A stretch of 64,000 nt of DNA from Treponema sp. Marseille-Q3903 (GTDB taxonomy: Bacteria; Spirochaetota; Spirochaetia; Treponematales; Treponemataceae). Positions 15,112 through 23,417 of this stretch are shown here, one piece after another (position 1 is the first letter of the stretch; each line of letters starts with the position of its first letter). Under the pieces are notes generated by a model that was given only the letters and a program-made list of their open reading frames with translations, did no database searches and was not told the DNA's origin. A program made the translations under genes and the position numbers. Where the stretch lies: NCBI RefSeq assembly GCF_014334335.1, contig NZ_JACSEU010000001.1:1054001-1118000 (forward strand), written 5' to 3'.

Positions 15112-16359
15112 ATGTCCAAATCACTTTCTAAAGCTTTATTAAATGAATATATTCCAAAACTTATAAAATTATGGAAAGGAAAAAATCTCAAAAATCCCGA
15201 ACGTTCATCTCTTAATAAAAATGAAATTACGAGTGTTGCTCAATCACTTTTAAAGCTTCAACGTGGACTTACCGGAGATAAGCATCTTGCAGGAGCCGGC
15301 TATATGCAAGACAACTTTTTGCTTGGCGCATATCTTCTCTATTACTGGCCGGTTTCTTTTTTGCAGCTCCTTACGATTTGCGCAGATGCAGAAAAAAAAA
15401 TGCAGGAAATTTACATCACTGTGCAAGATGAAACCCGTCCAATCAGAATTTTAGATCTTGGTTGTGGGCCGGGAGCTGCCTGTTGTGCAATTTTAAGTTT
15501 TTTCAGCAGATTCGGAGAAAAGAAAATCAGTTCTGATGTTTATCTTTCCGATTCAAGTTCCAAAGCATTAGACATCGCAGAAAAATTGGTTGAATCTAAT
15601 CCTCATTCGGATAATATTTTCGTTGAAAAAAGTGTTGACAATTTGGAAGATAGAGCTTTTTTTGACTCGTTTGCAGACAAAAAATTTGACGTAATCGTCA
15701 TGAGCCATTCTCTGAATGAACTTTGGAAAAACGATGTCGACAAAATTGAAAAAAGAATCGATTTTATTGAAAATTGCATAAATCATCTTAACGAAAATGG
15801 CGTGGTCATCATAAATGAACCATCAGTTTTGGACACAAGTCGTGCGCTGCTTGAGACCAGAAATGGATTGGTAAAGCGAGGTGCACATATTGTCTGTCCA
15901 TGTATTTGCAATGCAGAATGCCCCGCTTTGATTGCAGGACCGAATCATACGTGCCACTGTGAAAACGCATGGAATGTTGATGCGATAGTTTCAGCGATCG
16001 CAAAGGAAGCAAAGCTTGACAGGGAATCTGTGAAGATGACATATTTTGTTTTTGAAAGAAAATCAAATTCTGTTTGTGAGCTTGAAAAATCCGATTTTCT
16101 CTGCGGCAGAATAGTGTCTGACGGCATGCTTAATAAATCGGGGAGAGTGAGATTTTTATTGTGCAATGGAAAAGAGCGTGTGTCTGTTTCCGCAAAAAAT
16201 ATGGAAGCCCATGCACAGAGCGAAGGTTTTTTCAACCTAAAACGTTACACACTTGTCGAAATAGAAAATCCGGAAAAACGCGGAGACGAAAACAATATTT
16301 CATGGGGAATCGGAGCTGAGACAAAAATCCGCATAATAAAAACTCTTGAAGAATTGTAA
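15112..16359 (+). CDS. Rsm22-like methyltransferase with a Cys cluster
   Basis: A 415-residue protein of the Rsm22/mS35-associated family, linked to small-ribosomal-subunit assembly. It has a SAM-binding motif I (ILDLGCGPGAACCA, near residue 116), VIVMSHSLNEL as a later strand, and a Cys/His cluster CPCICNAECPAL...HTCHCENAW (about residues 263-284) that could hold a metal or Fe-S cluster, as in other family members. ATG 15112 lies 6 nt after a TATAAT box with no Shine-Dalgarno, so it is probably leaderless. Whether it methylates anything in bacteria is not known. Confidence 0.8.
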   Translation: MSKSLSKALLNEYIPKLIKLWKGKNLKNPERSSLNKNEITSVAQSLLKLQRGLTGDKHLAGAGYMQDNFLLGAYLLYYWPVSFLQLLTICADAEKKMQEIYITVQDETRPIRILDLGCGPGAACCAILSFFSRFGEKKISSDVYLSDSSSKALDIAEKLVESNPHSDNIFVEKSVDNLEDRAFFDSFADKKFDVIVMSHSLNELWKNDVDKIEKRIDFIENCINHLNENGVVIINEPSVLDTSRALLETRNGLVKRGAHIVCPCICNAECPALIAGPNHTCHCENAWNVDAIVSAIAKEAKLDRESVKMTYFVFERKSNSVCELEKSDFLCGRIVSDGMLNKSGRVRFLLCNGKERVSVSAKNMEAHAQSEGFFNLKRYTLVEIENPEKRGDENNISWGIGAETKIRIIKTLEEL

Positions 16360-16536
16360 TCGATTTTTGGGATTTAAGAGATTTAATCGGCGATTTTCGC
16401 ATCTGATGTATCTCACTTTCGGATTTGCTTAAATTTAAAAATACTTCTGAAATTGAACAGGAAAAATAGGGGAAATTAGGAGTAAATTTCCCCTATTTTA
16501 TTGATAATCCGATTTTATAATGATATAATGCCTTGT

Positions 16537-17835
16537 ATGATTGAAAAGCCGCCTTCAATAGAGCCAAAACCTGATGTTATCATCTCTTTATTTTGCAACG
16601 CTGAATATAAAAAGTATTTTGACAGAGTTGAAAAAGACTATCTTTATTGGGATAAAGTAAAATACAACGCACCTAATGGCATAAACCCTGAAGACTTTTG
16701 GATCGCTGTAAAAATGCAACGCTTATCAAACGCCATTTCATTCGGGAAATATGTATTTAGCTATAAGATAAACGATTACATGCAACAATATCTTCATGAA
16801 TTTGATATGAATTTTGGCGGTACGCTATCTTCCGATAATATTATCACAGAGAGAACAAAGCAATATTACCTACTTAGCTCAATAATGGAAGAAGCTATCG
16901 CTTCAAGCCAGATGGAAGGTGCATCGACAACAAGGAAAGTCGCAAAAGAAATGCTTAGAAAACAGCAAAAACCAAAAGATGCAAGCCAGCAAATGATTTT
17001 GAACAATTATAGAACAATCAGATTTTTATCAGAAAAAAAAGATTCTCCTCTATCTAAAGAACTGCTGCTTGAAATCCACAGAAAAATTTCAGAAAAAACA
17101 TTGGATAATCCTGAAGATGTCGGAAACTTTCGGACAACGAATGATATTGTGGTGTCAAATAAACTGACAGGCGAAGTGGCTCATTATCCGCCTGATTGTG
17201 ATGAAATCGAATTGATTATAGAGCAGCTGTGTGATTTTGCAAACAATGATAAAACTTTTGTCCACCCAATCATTAAGGCAATCATAATTCATTTTATGAT
17301 ATCGTTTCTTCACCCTTTTGTTGACGGCAATGGCAGAACAGCCAGATCTTTGTTTTATTGGTATATGTTAAAAAAAGGTTATTGGTTAACAGAGTTTCTC
17401 TCTATTTCGAGGATTATATATTCAACTAAAAGCAAATACGAAAAAGTTTTTTTGTATACCGAACAAGACGATTACAATCTGGGATATTTTATAAATTATA
17501 ATCTTGTTGTTTTGAACAAGGCTTACAAAGAACTGAAAGCTTATCTTGACAGAAAATCAAAAGAACACTCAGCATTGTTTGAGTTTAAAAATGTCACCGG
17601 CATAAATGAAAGACAAGCTAAAATTCTCAAGATTGCAACAAAGAAACCTGAAAATATTTTTATATGCAAAGACTTGGAAACTGAATTAGGGGTTTCTGTA
17701 AAGACAATCAGAGCAGATTTAGAAGGTCTTGTCAAAAAGGATTTGTTAAAAACAATCCATTTAAACAAACGCTTGACCGGATATATTCGAACAGATGATT
17801 TTGAAGATAAATTGAAGGAATTTAGCGGAAATTAA
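16537..17835 (+). CDS. Fic/AMPylase family protein with inhibitory motif and C-terminal winged helix
   Basis: Fic proteins transfer AMP (or other groups) to target hydroxyls. The 432-residue protein has an N-terminal Fic_N region, the inhibitory helix motif S-x3-E-G (SSQMEG, about residues 122-127), the catalytic motif HPFVDGNGRTAR (about residues 258-269), and a C-terminal helix-turn-helix (KDLETELGVSVKTIRADLEGLVKKDLL). All catalytic residues are intact. ATG 16537 follows TATAAT (16524-16529) by 7 nt, with no Shine-Dalgarno. It stands alone beside the tRNA-Pro array, which suggests accessory DNA. The target is unknown; no antitoxin partner is seen. Confidence 0.88.
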   Translation: MIEKPPSIEPKPDVIISLFCNAEYKKYFDRVEKDYLYWDKVKYNAPNGINPEDFWIAVKMQRLSNAISFGKYVFSYKINDYMQQYLHEFDMNFGGTLSSDNIITERTKQYYLLSSIMEEAIASSQMEGASTTRKVAKEMLRKQQKPKDASQQMILNNYRTIRFLSEKKDSPLSKELLLEIHRKISEKTLDNPEDVGNFRTTNDIVVSNKLTGEVAHYPPDCDEIELIIEQLCDFANNDKTFVHPIIKAIIIHFMISFLHPFVDGNGRTARSLFYWYMLKKGYWLTEFLSISRIIYSTKSKYEKVFLYTEQDDYNLGYFINYNLVVLNKAYKELKAYLDRKSKEHSALFEFKNVTGINERQAKILKIATKKPENIFICKDLETELGVSVKTIRADLEGLVKKDLLKTIHLNKRLTGYIRTDDFEDKLKEFSGN

Positions 17836-17898
17836 TGGAAAATTTCCCTTAATTTCCCGGATTCAGCGTATGGTGCGGTGTGCAATCATACATAAAAT

Positions 17899-18658
17899 TC
17901 GGGCAAACTGGATTCGAACCAGCCTATAATCGAAAAACCGTTAAAAAACGAGCACCTTAGTGGTCGTTTTAGGTTCATCGAAAGAACGGCGTGCGAGCAG
18001 ATTTATCTGCTCGTGGTTCGACAATTAAAACAAATTGAAAAGTTAGTTACGAAAGTAGGAAAATGATAACAAAGTGGAAACTCGGGCAAACTGGATTTGA
18101 ACCCGCCTATAATCGAAGAACCGTTAAAAAACGAGCACCTTAGTGGTCGTTTTAGGTTCATCGAAAGAACGGCGTGCGAGCAGATTTATCTGCTCGTGGT
18201 TCGACAATTAAAACAAATTGAAAAGTTAGTTACGAAAGTAGGAAAATGATAACAAAGTGGAAACTCGGGCAAACTGGATTCGAACCAGCCTATAATCGAA
18301 GAACCGTTAAAAAACGAGCACCTTAGTGGTCGTTTTAGGTTCATCGAAAGAACGGCGTGCGAGCAGATTTATCTGCTCGTGGTTCGACAATTAAAACAAA
18401 TTGAAAAGTTAGTTACGAAAGTAGGAAAATGATAACAAAGTGGAAACTCGGGCAAACTGGATTCGAACCAGCCTATAATCGAAGAACCGTTAAAAAACGA
18501 GCACCTTAGTGGCCGCTTTAGGTTCATCGAAAGAACGGCGTGCGAGCAGATTTATCTGCAGAACGGCGTGCGAGCAGATTTATCTGCTCGTGGTTCGACA
18601 ATTAAAACAAATTGAAAAGTTAGTTACGAAAGTAGGAAAATGATAACAAAGTGGAAAC
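17899..18658 (-). repeat. Tandem array of four 183-bp units, each beginning with the tRNA-Pro 3' end
   Basis: Copies of the last ~25 nt of the adjacent tRNA-Pro gene (T arm plus 3' acceptor strand) recur at 17899, 18082, 18265 and 18448, with the intact tRNA beginning at 18659. The first three units are exactly 183 bp; the fourth is 211 bp because of an internal 28-bp duplication near 18531-18586. Each unit also carries (a) a hairpin CGAGCAGAT-TT-ATCTGCTCG and (b) a terminator-like hairpin that ends in T6 only on the minus strand (17943-17970 and +183 steps). Unit 4 has two A-to-G changes (minus strand) in that stem, both turning A-U into G-U. The units are otherwise nearly identical. There is no open frame. 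Confidence 0.93.
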
Positions 18659-18731
18659 TCGGGCAAACTGGATTCGAACCAGCGACCTCAACGTCCCGAA
18701 CGTCGCGCGCTACCAACTGCGCTATTGCCCG
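18659..18731 (-). tRNA. tRNA-Pro(CGG)
   Basis: The acceptor stem is CGGGCAA/TTGCCCG, with the C1-G72 pair and A73 expected for bacterial tRNA-Pro. The anticodon loop TTCGGGA gives CGG, reading CCG codons. The T arm is GCTGG-TTCGAAT-CCAGT. CCA is not encoded. Downstream of its 3' end lie four partial copies of its own 3' end. Upstream, the tRNA-Asp terminator separates the two genes. Confidence 0.93.
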
Positions 18732-18744
18732 TAAATAAATCAAT

Positions 18745-18776
18745 AAAAAAGCCTTCCACAATAAAGCGGAAGGCTT
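18745..18776 (-). terminator. Intrinsic terminator between tRNA-Asp and tRNA-Pro
   Basis: On the minus strand AAGCCTTCC / GGAAGGCTT form a perfect 9-bp stem followed by TTTTTT, just after tRNA-Asp. This implies that tRNA-Pro has its own promoter or depends on read-through. Confidence 0.8.
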
Positions 18777-18778
18777 AG

Positions 18779-18852
18779 CGCGAGCGGGGGGGCTCGAACC
18801 CCCGATCTCCGGCGTGACAGGCCAGCGCGATAACCAGCTTCGCTACGCCCGC
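18779..18852 (-). tRNA. tRNA-Asp(GTC)
   Basis: The acceptor stem is GCGGGCG/CGCTCGC (one G-U pair) with discriminator G. The anticodon loop CTGTCAC gives GTC. The T arm is GGGGG-TTCGAGC-CCCCC. CCA is not encoded. A terminator follows. Confidence 0.94.
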
Positions 18853-18922
18853 GTGATTGACGTCATATTATACTAAAAAGAAATTTGTGTCAACTTCTTC
18901 TCAATAATATTTTCCAAAAAAG

Positions 18923-19603
18923 TTATTTTTTTCCAAAATATTCAGGAAATTTTTTTCGTATTTCGTCTTCTTGAGTGTAATGACGCTCTAAATGTGTGTT
19001 GATCGCCTTTCTTGCCATCTCACTGTTTCTGCTTTTAAAAGCTTCAAGAATCATTCTGTGCTCTTTTATAATGCGTTCAGGATTGAATGAATTAAGGTGA
19101 AGTTGCCGTATTCTGTCGTAATGAACGTTCACTGTGCGAACCATGTGATAACTGAGCATCTTATCTGTTATTTCGTACATCATTTTATGAAATTTATTAT
19201 CTAGTTCCATGATTTTATCGCGATTATTTTTTGAATAATAGAATTCCTGAAGTGTGACATTTTCTTCCAATTTTTGGACTTCTTCTTCTGTCGCTTTTTG
19301 GCATGCCATTTCTGTGATTGCTGATTCTATTGTAACTCGAACAAAAACCGCTTCTTCTACAAGTGTCATGTTGATTAAACTTACGAGGCTTCCTTTTTGC
19401 GGAAGTATTTCGATGATTTTTGTTGAAGATAATTCCTGCATCGCTTCATGGACAGGTGTACGCGAAAGGTGCAATTCATCTGCAATCTCTTTTTCGCTGA
19501 TCATGCTGCCCGGCTTTAACTCAAGATTTACAATGTTTTCTCTGATTACACGAAGGGCAAAATCTCTGTTTGACTCTTTCGTTTGCTTTTCAGTATGTTT
19601 CAT
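18923..19603 (-). CDS. GntR-family transcriptional regulator (FadR subfamily, FCD domain)
   Basis: A 226-residue DNA-binding repressor or activator. It has an N-terminal winged helix (ALRVIRENIVNLELKPGSMISEKEIADELHLSRTPVHEA is the span, residues 16-54) and a C-terminal all-helical FCD ligand-binding domain with Asp/His metal-site residues (LDNKFHKMMYEI, then KEHRMILEAF). It is divergent from the sugar-importer operon, whose promoter carries a palindrome, so it probably controls that operon. Its own promoter, TTGACT-17-TAAAAT (19639-19611), sits 7 nt before the ATG, so its message is probably leaderless. The effector, perhaps a sugar acid, is unknown. Confidence 0.9.
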   Translation of the reverse strand: MKHTEKQTKESNRDFALRVIRENIVNLELKPGSMISEKEIADELHLSRTPVHEAMQELSSTKIIEILPQKGSLVSLINMTLVEEAVFVRVTIESAITEMACQKATEEEVQKLEENVTLQEFYYSKNNRDKIMELDNKFHKMMYEITDKMLSYHMVRTVNVHYDRIRQLHLNSFNPERIIKEHRMILEAFKSRNSEMARKAINTHLERHYTQEDEIRKKFPEYFGKK

Positions 19604-19610
19604 TTTGTCT

Positions 19611-19639
19611 ATTTTAGAAGAGTACGTTTATATAGTCAA
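19611..19639 (-). promoter_or_regulatory. Promoter of the gntR gene
   Basis: TTGACT and TAAAAT (minus strand) are spaced 17 bp apart. The ATG begins 8 nt after the -10 box, so there is no room for a leader. Confidence 0.7.
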
Positions 19640-19696
19640 TAAAAGATTCTTCTTAAATTTTTATTGTATTTTTTTTATGAAAATATGATATTTCTC

Positions 19697-19748
19697 TTGA
19701 CATTTATTAAATCTGATTTATTATTTTATTAGCACAAGCGTACTAGTA
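19697..19748 (+). promoter_or_regulatory. Importer operon promoter with a palindromic operator candidate
   Basis: TTGACA (19697-19702) and TATTAT (19719-19724) are 16 bp apart. The palindrome TACTAGTA (19741-19748), within a longer imperfect GTACTAGTATG, lies about 10 nt after the expected start of transcription, a good place for a GntR repressor to block. The leader then runs to GGGGA before the first permease. Confidence 0.5.
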
Positions 19749-19784
19749 TGTAAGTGCGAAACCAAATAAATAACGGGGAAGCTA

Positions 19785-20753
19785 ATGTTTAATAAGAAAA
19801 AGAAAACACATGAAGCATTCGAGAAAACAGACTTAAATGGAAACTCTCAAATTTCTAAAAAGTATTTAAAAAAATACTGGCAGTTCTACGCTTTGATGCT
19901 CATCCCGGTAATCTATTACATCATCTTTCGTTATATTCCTATGGCGGGTAATATAATTGCTTTCAGGCGTTATAGGGCAGGTCACAGCATTTTTGGTGAT
20001 GAGTGGAGCGGATTAAAGTACTTCCGTCAGTTTATTCGTGATATGACTTTCTGGCGTGCATTTAAAAACACACTTGTGCTCAATATTTCTTATCTTCTTG
20101 TGCGTTTCCCTCTGACTTTATTATTTGCTCTTTTGCTCAATGAAATTAAAACAATGTGGTGGAAAAAGTTCGTTCAGACTGTATCGTACCTTCCTCACTT
20201 TATATCAATGGTTATTGTAACAGGTATGATTCGGGAACTTGTTTCTATAAACGGACCATTGAATGCGATTATTGCACATTTTGGTGGAGAACCGACATCT
20301 TTCATTGCACATTCAAAATACTTTCCTGCAATATTTGTAATCTCAGGTGTATGGCAGGCGCTCGGTTGGGGAACAATCCTTTACCTTGCGGCAATTGCTG
20401 GCATCAATCCGTCATTGTATGAAGCAGCCGAAGTTGACGGTGCAAATCATCTTCAGCGTGTATGGCACGTAACAATCCCATCTATTTTGCCGACAATTAC
20501 AACTCTTCTCATACTTGATATAGGAGGTCTTGTCGGTTCCGGTGGCGCGTTCGAAAAAGTATTTCTTTTGTACAACCCTATGATTTATGAAAGTGCAGAT
20601 ATTGTCTCTACATTCGTATTCAGGCTTGGTCTTGGTTCCGGCAACTACAGTTATGCAACTGCTGTCGGTTTGTTTGAATCCCTGTTGAATCTCATTCTTC
20701 TTACCGGAGCAAACAAGATATCTAAGAAAGTAACAGGCGCAGGTTTGTGGTAG
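19785..20753 (+). CDS. lplB: Sugar ABC importer permease, LplB type
   Basis: A 322-residue inner-membrane permease with a short charged N-tail and about six membrane segments (starting LMLIPVIYYIIF near residue 39). The EAA loop that docks the ATPase reads YEAAEVDGANHLQRVWHVTIPSI (about residues 212-234). The family imports oligosaccharides, often from plant or mucin polysaccharide breakdown. It is the first gene of a permease-permease-binding protein operon without an ATPase gene. GGGGA precedes the ATG. Confidence 0.92.
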   Translation: MFNKKKKTHEAFEKTDLNGNSQISKKYLKKYWQFYALMLIPVIYYIIFRYIPMAGNIIAFRRYRAGHSIFGDEWSGLKYFRQFIRDMTFWRAFKNTLVLNISYLLVRFPLTLLFALLLNEIKTMWWKKFVQTVSYLPHFISMVIVTGMIRELVSINGPLNAIIAHFGGEPTSFIAHSKYFPAIFVISGVWQALGWGTILYLAAIAGINPSLYEAAEVDGANHLQRVWHVTIPSILPTITTLLILDIGGLVGSGGAFEKVFLLYNPMIYESADIVSTFVFRLGLGSGNYSYATAVGLFESLLNLILLTGANKISKKVTGAGLW

Positions 20754-20784
20754 TCTGGAAAGATCAGGAAAACAGGGGATTAAA

Positions 20785-21675
20785 ATGAGAAAAAATAATT
20801 TAAAGGTTGGAGAATCTGCTGGATATATCTGTTTTAAATATATAAACACAATTATAATGTTGTTTATATGTGCGATCACTCTTTATCCGTTTTTGTATCT
20901 TGTAGCACAGTCCTTTTCATCTGAAGAGGCGATTACAAAAGGTGTTGTGACTCTATTCCCAGTTGGGTTCAATATCGGAACATATAAATCTGTGCTTGAA
21001 AAAGGTGACTTTTTAAGAAGTTATAAAAATACGCTTATTTATTCTGTTTTAGGTACATTTTTTTCGCTCGTGTTGAGCAGTTGTCTTGCGTATCCGCTCT
21101 CTAAAAAAGAGTTGCGCGGTCAGAAAGTTCTAACAAAGTTTGTAATATTTACAATGTATTTTGGCGGAGGATTGATTCCTAACTACGTTTTGATGCAGAG
21201 ACTTCATCTTATAAATCACGTATCAGGATTTTTGATTCCTTCTTTGATCAGCACTTATTACGTAGTTTTGATGAAATCATTTTTTGCAGAGACTCCTCAT
21301 GAACTTGAAGAAGCCGGTCAGCTCGACGGTCTTAGTCCTGTCGGCATATTCGTAAAGATTGTTCTTCCTCTCTCAATGCCAATCGTTGCAACTATGATTT
21401 TGTTTAATGCAGTAGGGTACTGGAACAACTGGTACAACGCATTCCTTTACCTTGACAAAAAAGATATGTGGCCTGTCGCTTACTATCTTAAAACAATCAT
21501 CAGCGGCGCATCTACTTCAGCTGACCCTGGAGAAGCAACTGCTGAAAAAATGCAGATAGCTGCAAATATAAAATCTTGTTCTATGGTTCTTATGACTCTT
21601 CCTATCATCTGTGTCTATCCGTTTGTGTCTAAATACTACGTTGAAGGCATGATGTTAGGTGGCGTAAAGGAATAG
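20785..21675 (+). CDS. lplC: Sugar ABC importer permease, LplC/YtcP type
   Basis: This is the second 296-residue membrane subunit of the importer. Six hydrophobic segments are visible, with the first at TIIMLFICAITLYPFLYLVAQSF as a span (about residues 30-52). The EAA loop reads LEEAGQLDGLSPVGIFVKIVLPLS. The SSEEAITKG segment after helix 1 is typical of the YtcP/LplC family. It starts 31 nt after the first permease with an AGGGGA-like site, so it is cotranscribed. Confidence 0.92.
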   Translation: MRKNNLKVGESAGYICFKYINTIIMLFICAITLYPFLYLVAQSFSSEEAITKGVVTLFPVGFNIGTYKSVLEKGDFLRSYKNTLIYSVLGTFFSLVLSSCLAYPLSKKELRGQKVLTKFVIFTMYFGGGLIPNYVLMQRLHLINHVSGFLIPSLISTYYVVLMKSFFAETPHELEEAGQLDGLSPVGIFVKIVLPLSMPIVATMILFNAVGYWNNWYNAFLYLDKKDMWPVAYYLKTIISGASTSADPGEATAEKMQIAANIKSCSMVLMTLPIICVYPFVSKYYVEGMMLGGVKE

Positions 21676-21709
21676 TAAACAATAAAAAGACATAGTAGGA
21701 GGATAAACT

Positions 21710-23410
21710 ATGAAAAAAATTGTAACATTGATGGTTGCAATTACATGTACAGCTTTACTTCTTGTTTCTTGCAAGGGAAAAAATGCTGATGTAAAAAATG
21801 CCGGTGAAGCTGTCGGCTATACTTATGGCGAAGGAAAAACTTTCCACTCAGACGAGCCTGTAACTTATTCTATATCTTTCAGCGATGCTTCATGGTATCC
21901 ACTTGTAGATGACTGGAAAACTGAAGGTATTTTCAAAGATATTGAAAAACTTACAAATGTTCATCTCGATATTACAGCTTACGACAGCGGTGACTACACT
22001 CAGAAAGTAAATCTTGCTATAAACTCAGGCTCTGCGACATACATTATTCCAAAAATATACACAGAAGAACAGTACATTGCAGGTGGCGGAATTGTTCCTG
22101 TATCTGATTACACAAAATATATGCCAAACTTCACTGCGTTTGTAGAAAAATACAACATGCATCCGGATCTAGACACAATCAAGCAGAACGACGGTAAATT
22201 CTACCGCCTTCCAGGACTTCATCAGGCTGCTCTTCAGGACTACACTATTATGGTTCGTGACGATATTTTTGCAGCTGCTGGCTATGATGTTCGTGAGCTT
22301 GAAAAAGATTGGACTTGGGAAAAACTCCATGACGTCCTCCTCGGTGTAAAAAAATACATGGTTTCAAAAGGAATGTGCAGTGAATCTGATTATATCTGGT
22401 CTGACCCATGGTGTGGACAATCTGGAAAAGGAACAGGCGGAAACCTCCTCAAGTTGATGGGTTCTTCTTACAATGTTATCTCCGGCTGGGCTATTGATGG
22501 CACAAATGGCGGTATCAAATTCGATCCGAAAAAGAAAGAATTCTATTCATCATCTATCAGCGATGATTTCAAGAAATTTATTTCAGTTGCAAACAGTTTT
22601 ATAAAAGACGGAATCCTCGACCCTGAAACATTCACACAGTCTGATGATGCTGCTAACAATAAATTCTACAATGGAAAAACAGTTCTTAAATCAACAAACA
22701 GAAGCTCTATGAGCAACGATATTCTCAGCTTGAAGAAAATCAGCGGAGACAGCGCTTCGGCTTATGTGACAGTTTATCCGGCTGGAACAATCAAAGACTT
22801 GGCAGAAACTTCACGACTTGAATGCGGCGTTATGGTTTCACAAAAAGCTCTCAAAGAACTTGGAATGTCTGACTTTGTAAAGATGATGCGTTTTGTTGAC
22901 TGGCTGTTCTATTCTTCTGAAGGATACTCTTTGGTAAAATGGGGACCTGAGGGAAAAACATGGCACTATGTTGATCTAGACGGAAAGAAAATCAAAAAAC
23001 TTCTCCCTGGTTTCAAATGCGGAGGGCTAGGTATTTCCGGCAGCGATACTGACATTGATATTCGCCTAAAATGGGGTTATGCAGGCGGTAACTATTTCTA
23101 CGGTCACTCAACAGCAGAATCAACAGATAACTTCACTCCAGAAGTTCAGGATTTGTACGCTCGCTACGGAAAATACAAGACAGTTGCAACTGTTGATCCG
23201 AAAGCTAAACCGACTGAAGATCAGCGCGAACAGTTGAACCTCTGGGGTGTACCACTTACAGACAACATCAATGCATGGACATTGAAATTTATAACTGGAC
23301 AGAAAGATATCAATAAAGATTGGAATGATTATGTTTCAAGTTGTAAAAACCTTAATGTCGACAGCATTGTAAACATGACAAACGATATTTATAAAAAACA
23401 GGCTAAATAG
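21710..23410 (+). CDS. lplA: Extracellular solute-binding lipoprotein, LplA type
   Basis: A 566-residue sugar-binding protein of the importer. The lipoprotein signal (KIVTLMVAITCTALLLVSC) places the lipidated Cys at residue 21, so it is anchored at the outer face of the inner membrane. The large family-1-like fold is consistent with LplA proteins, which bind complex saccharides. AGGAGG is close to the ATG. It is the last gene of the operon; the hairpin at 23427-23456 follows. The ligand cannot be told from sequence. Confidence 0.9.
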   Translation: MKKIVTLMVAITCTALLLVSCKGKNADVKNAGEAVGYTYGEGKTFHSDEPVTYSISFSDASWYPLVDDWKTEGIFKDIEKLTNVHLDITAYDSGDYTQKVNLAINSGSATYIIPKIYTEEQYIAGGGIVPVSDYTKYMPNFTAFVEKYNMHPDLDTIKQNDGKFYRLPGLHQAALQDYTIMVRDDIFAAAGYDVRELEKDWTWEKLHDVLLGVKKYMVSKGMCSESDYIWSDPWCGQSGKGTGGNLLKLMGSSYNVISGWAIDGTNGGIKFDPKKKEFYSSSISDDFKKFISVANSFIKDGILDPETFTQSDDAANNKFYNGKTVLKSTNRSSMSNDILSLKKISGDSASAYVTVYPAGTIKDLAETSRLECGVMVSQKALKELGMSDFVKMMRFVDWLFYSSEGYSLVKWGPEGKTWHYVDLDGKKIKKLLPGFKCGGLGISGSDTDIDIRLKWGYAGGNYFYGHSTAESTDNFTPEVQDLYARYGKYKTVATVDPKAKPTEDQREQLNLWGVPLTDNINAWTLKFITGQKDINKDWNDYVSSCKNLNVDSIVNMTNDIYKKQAK

Positions 23411-23417
23411 TTTATAT

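Noticed and set aside
17899-18658. CRISPR array
   Set aside because: Units are 183 bp and nearly identical throughout, with no short repeat/variable spacer alternation and no cas genes nearby.
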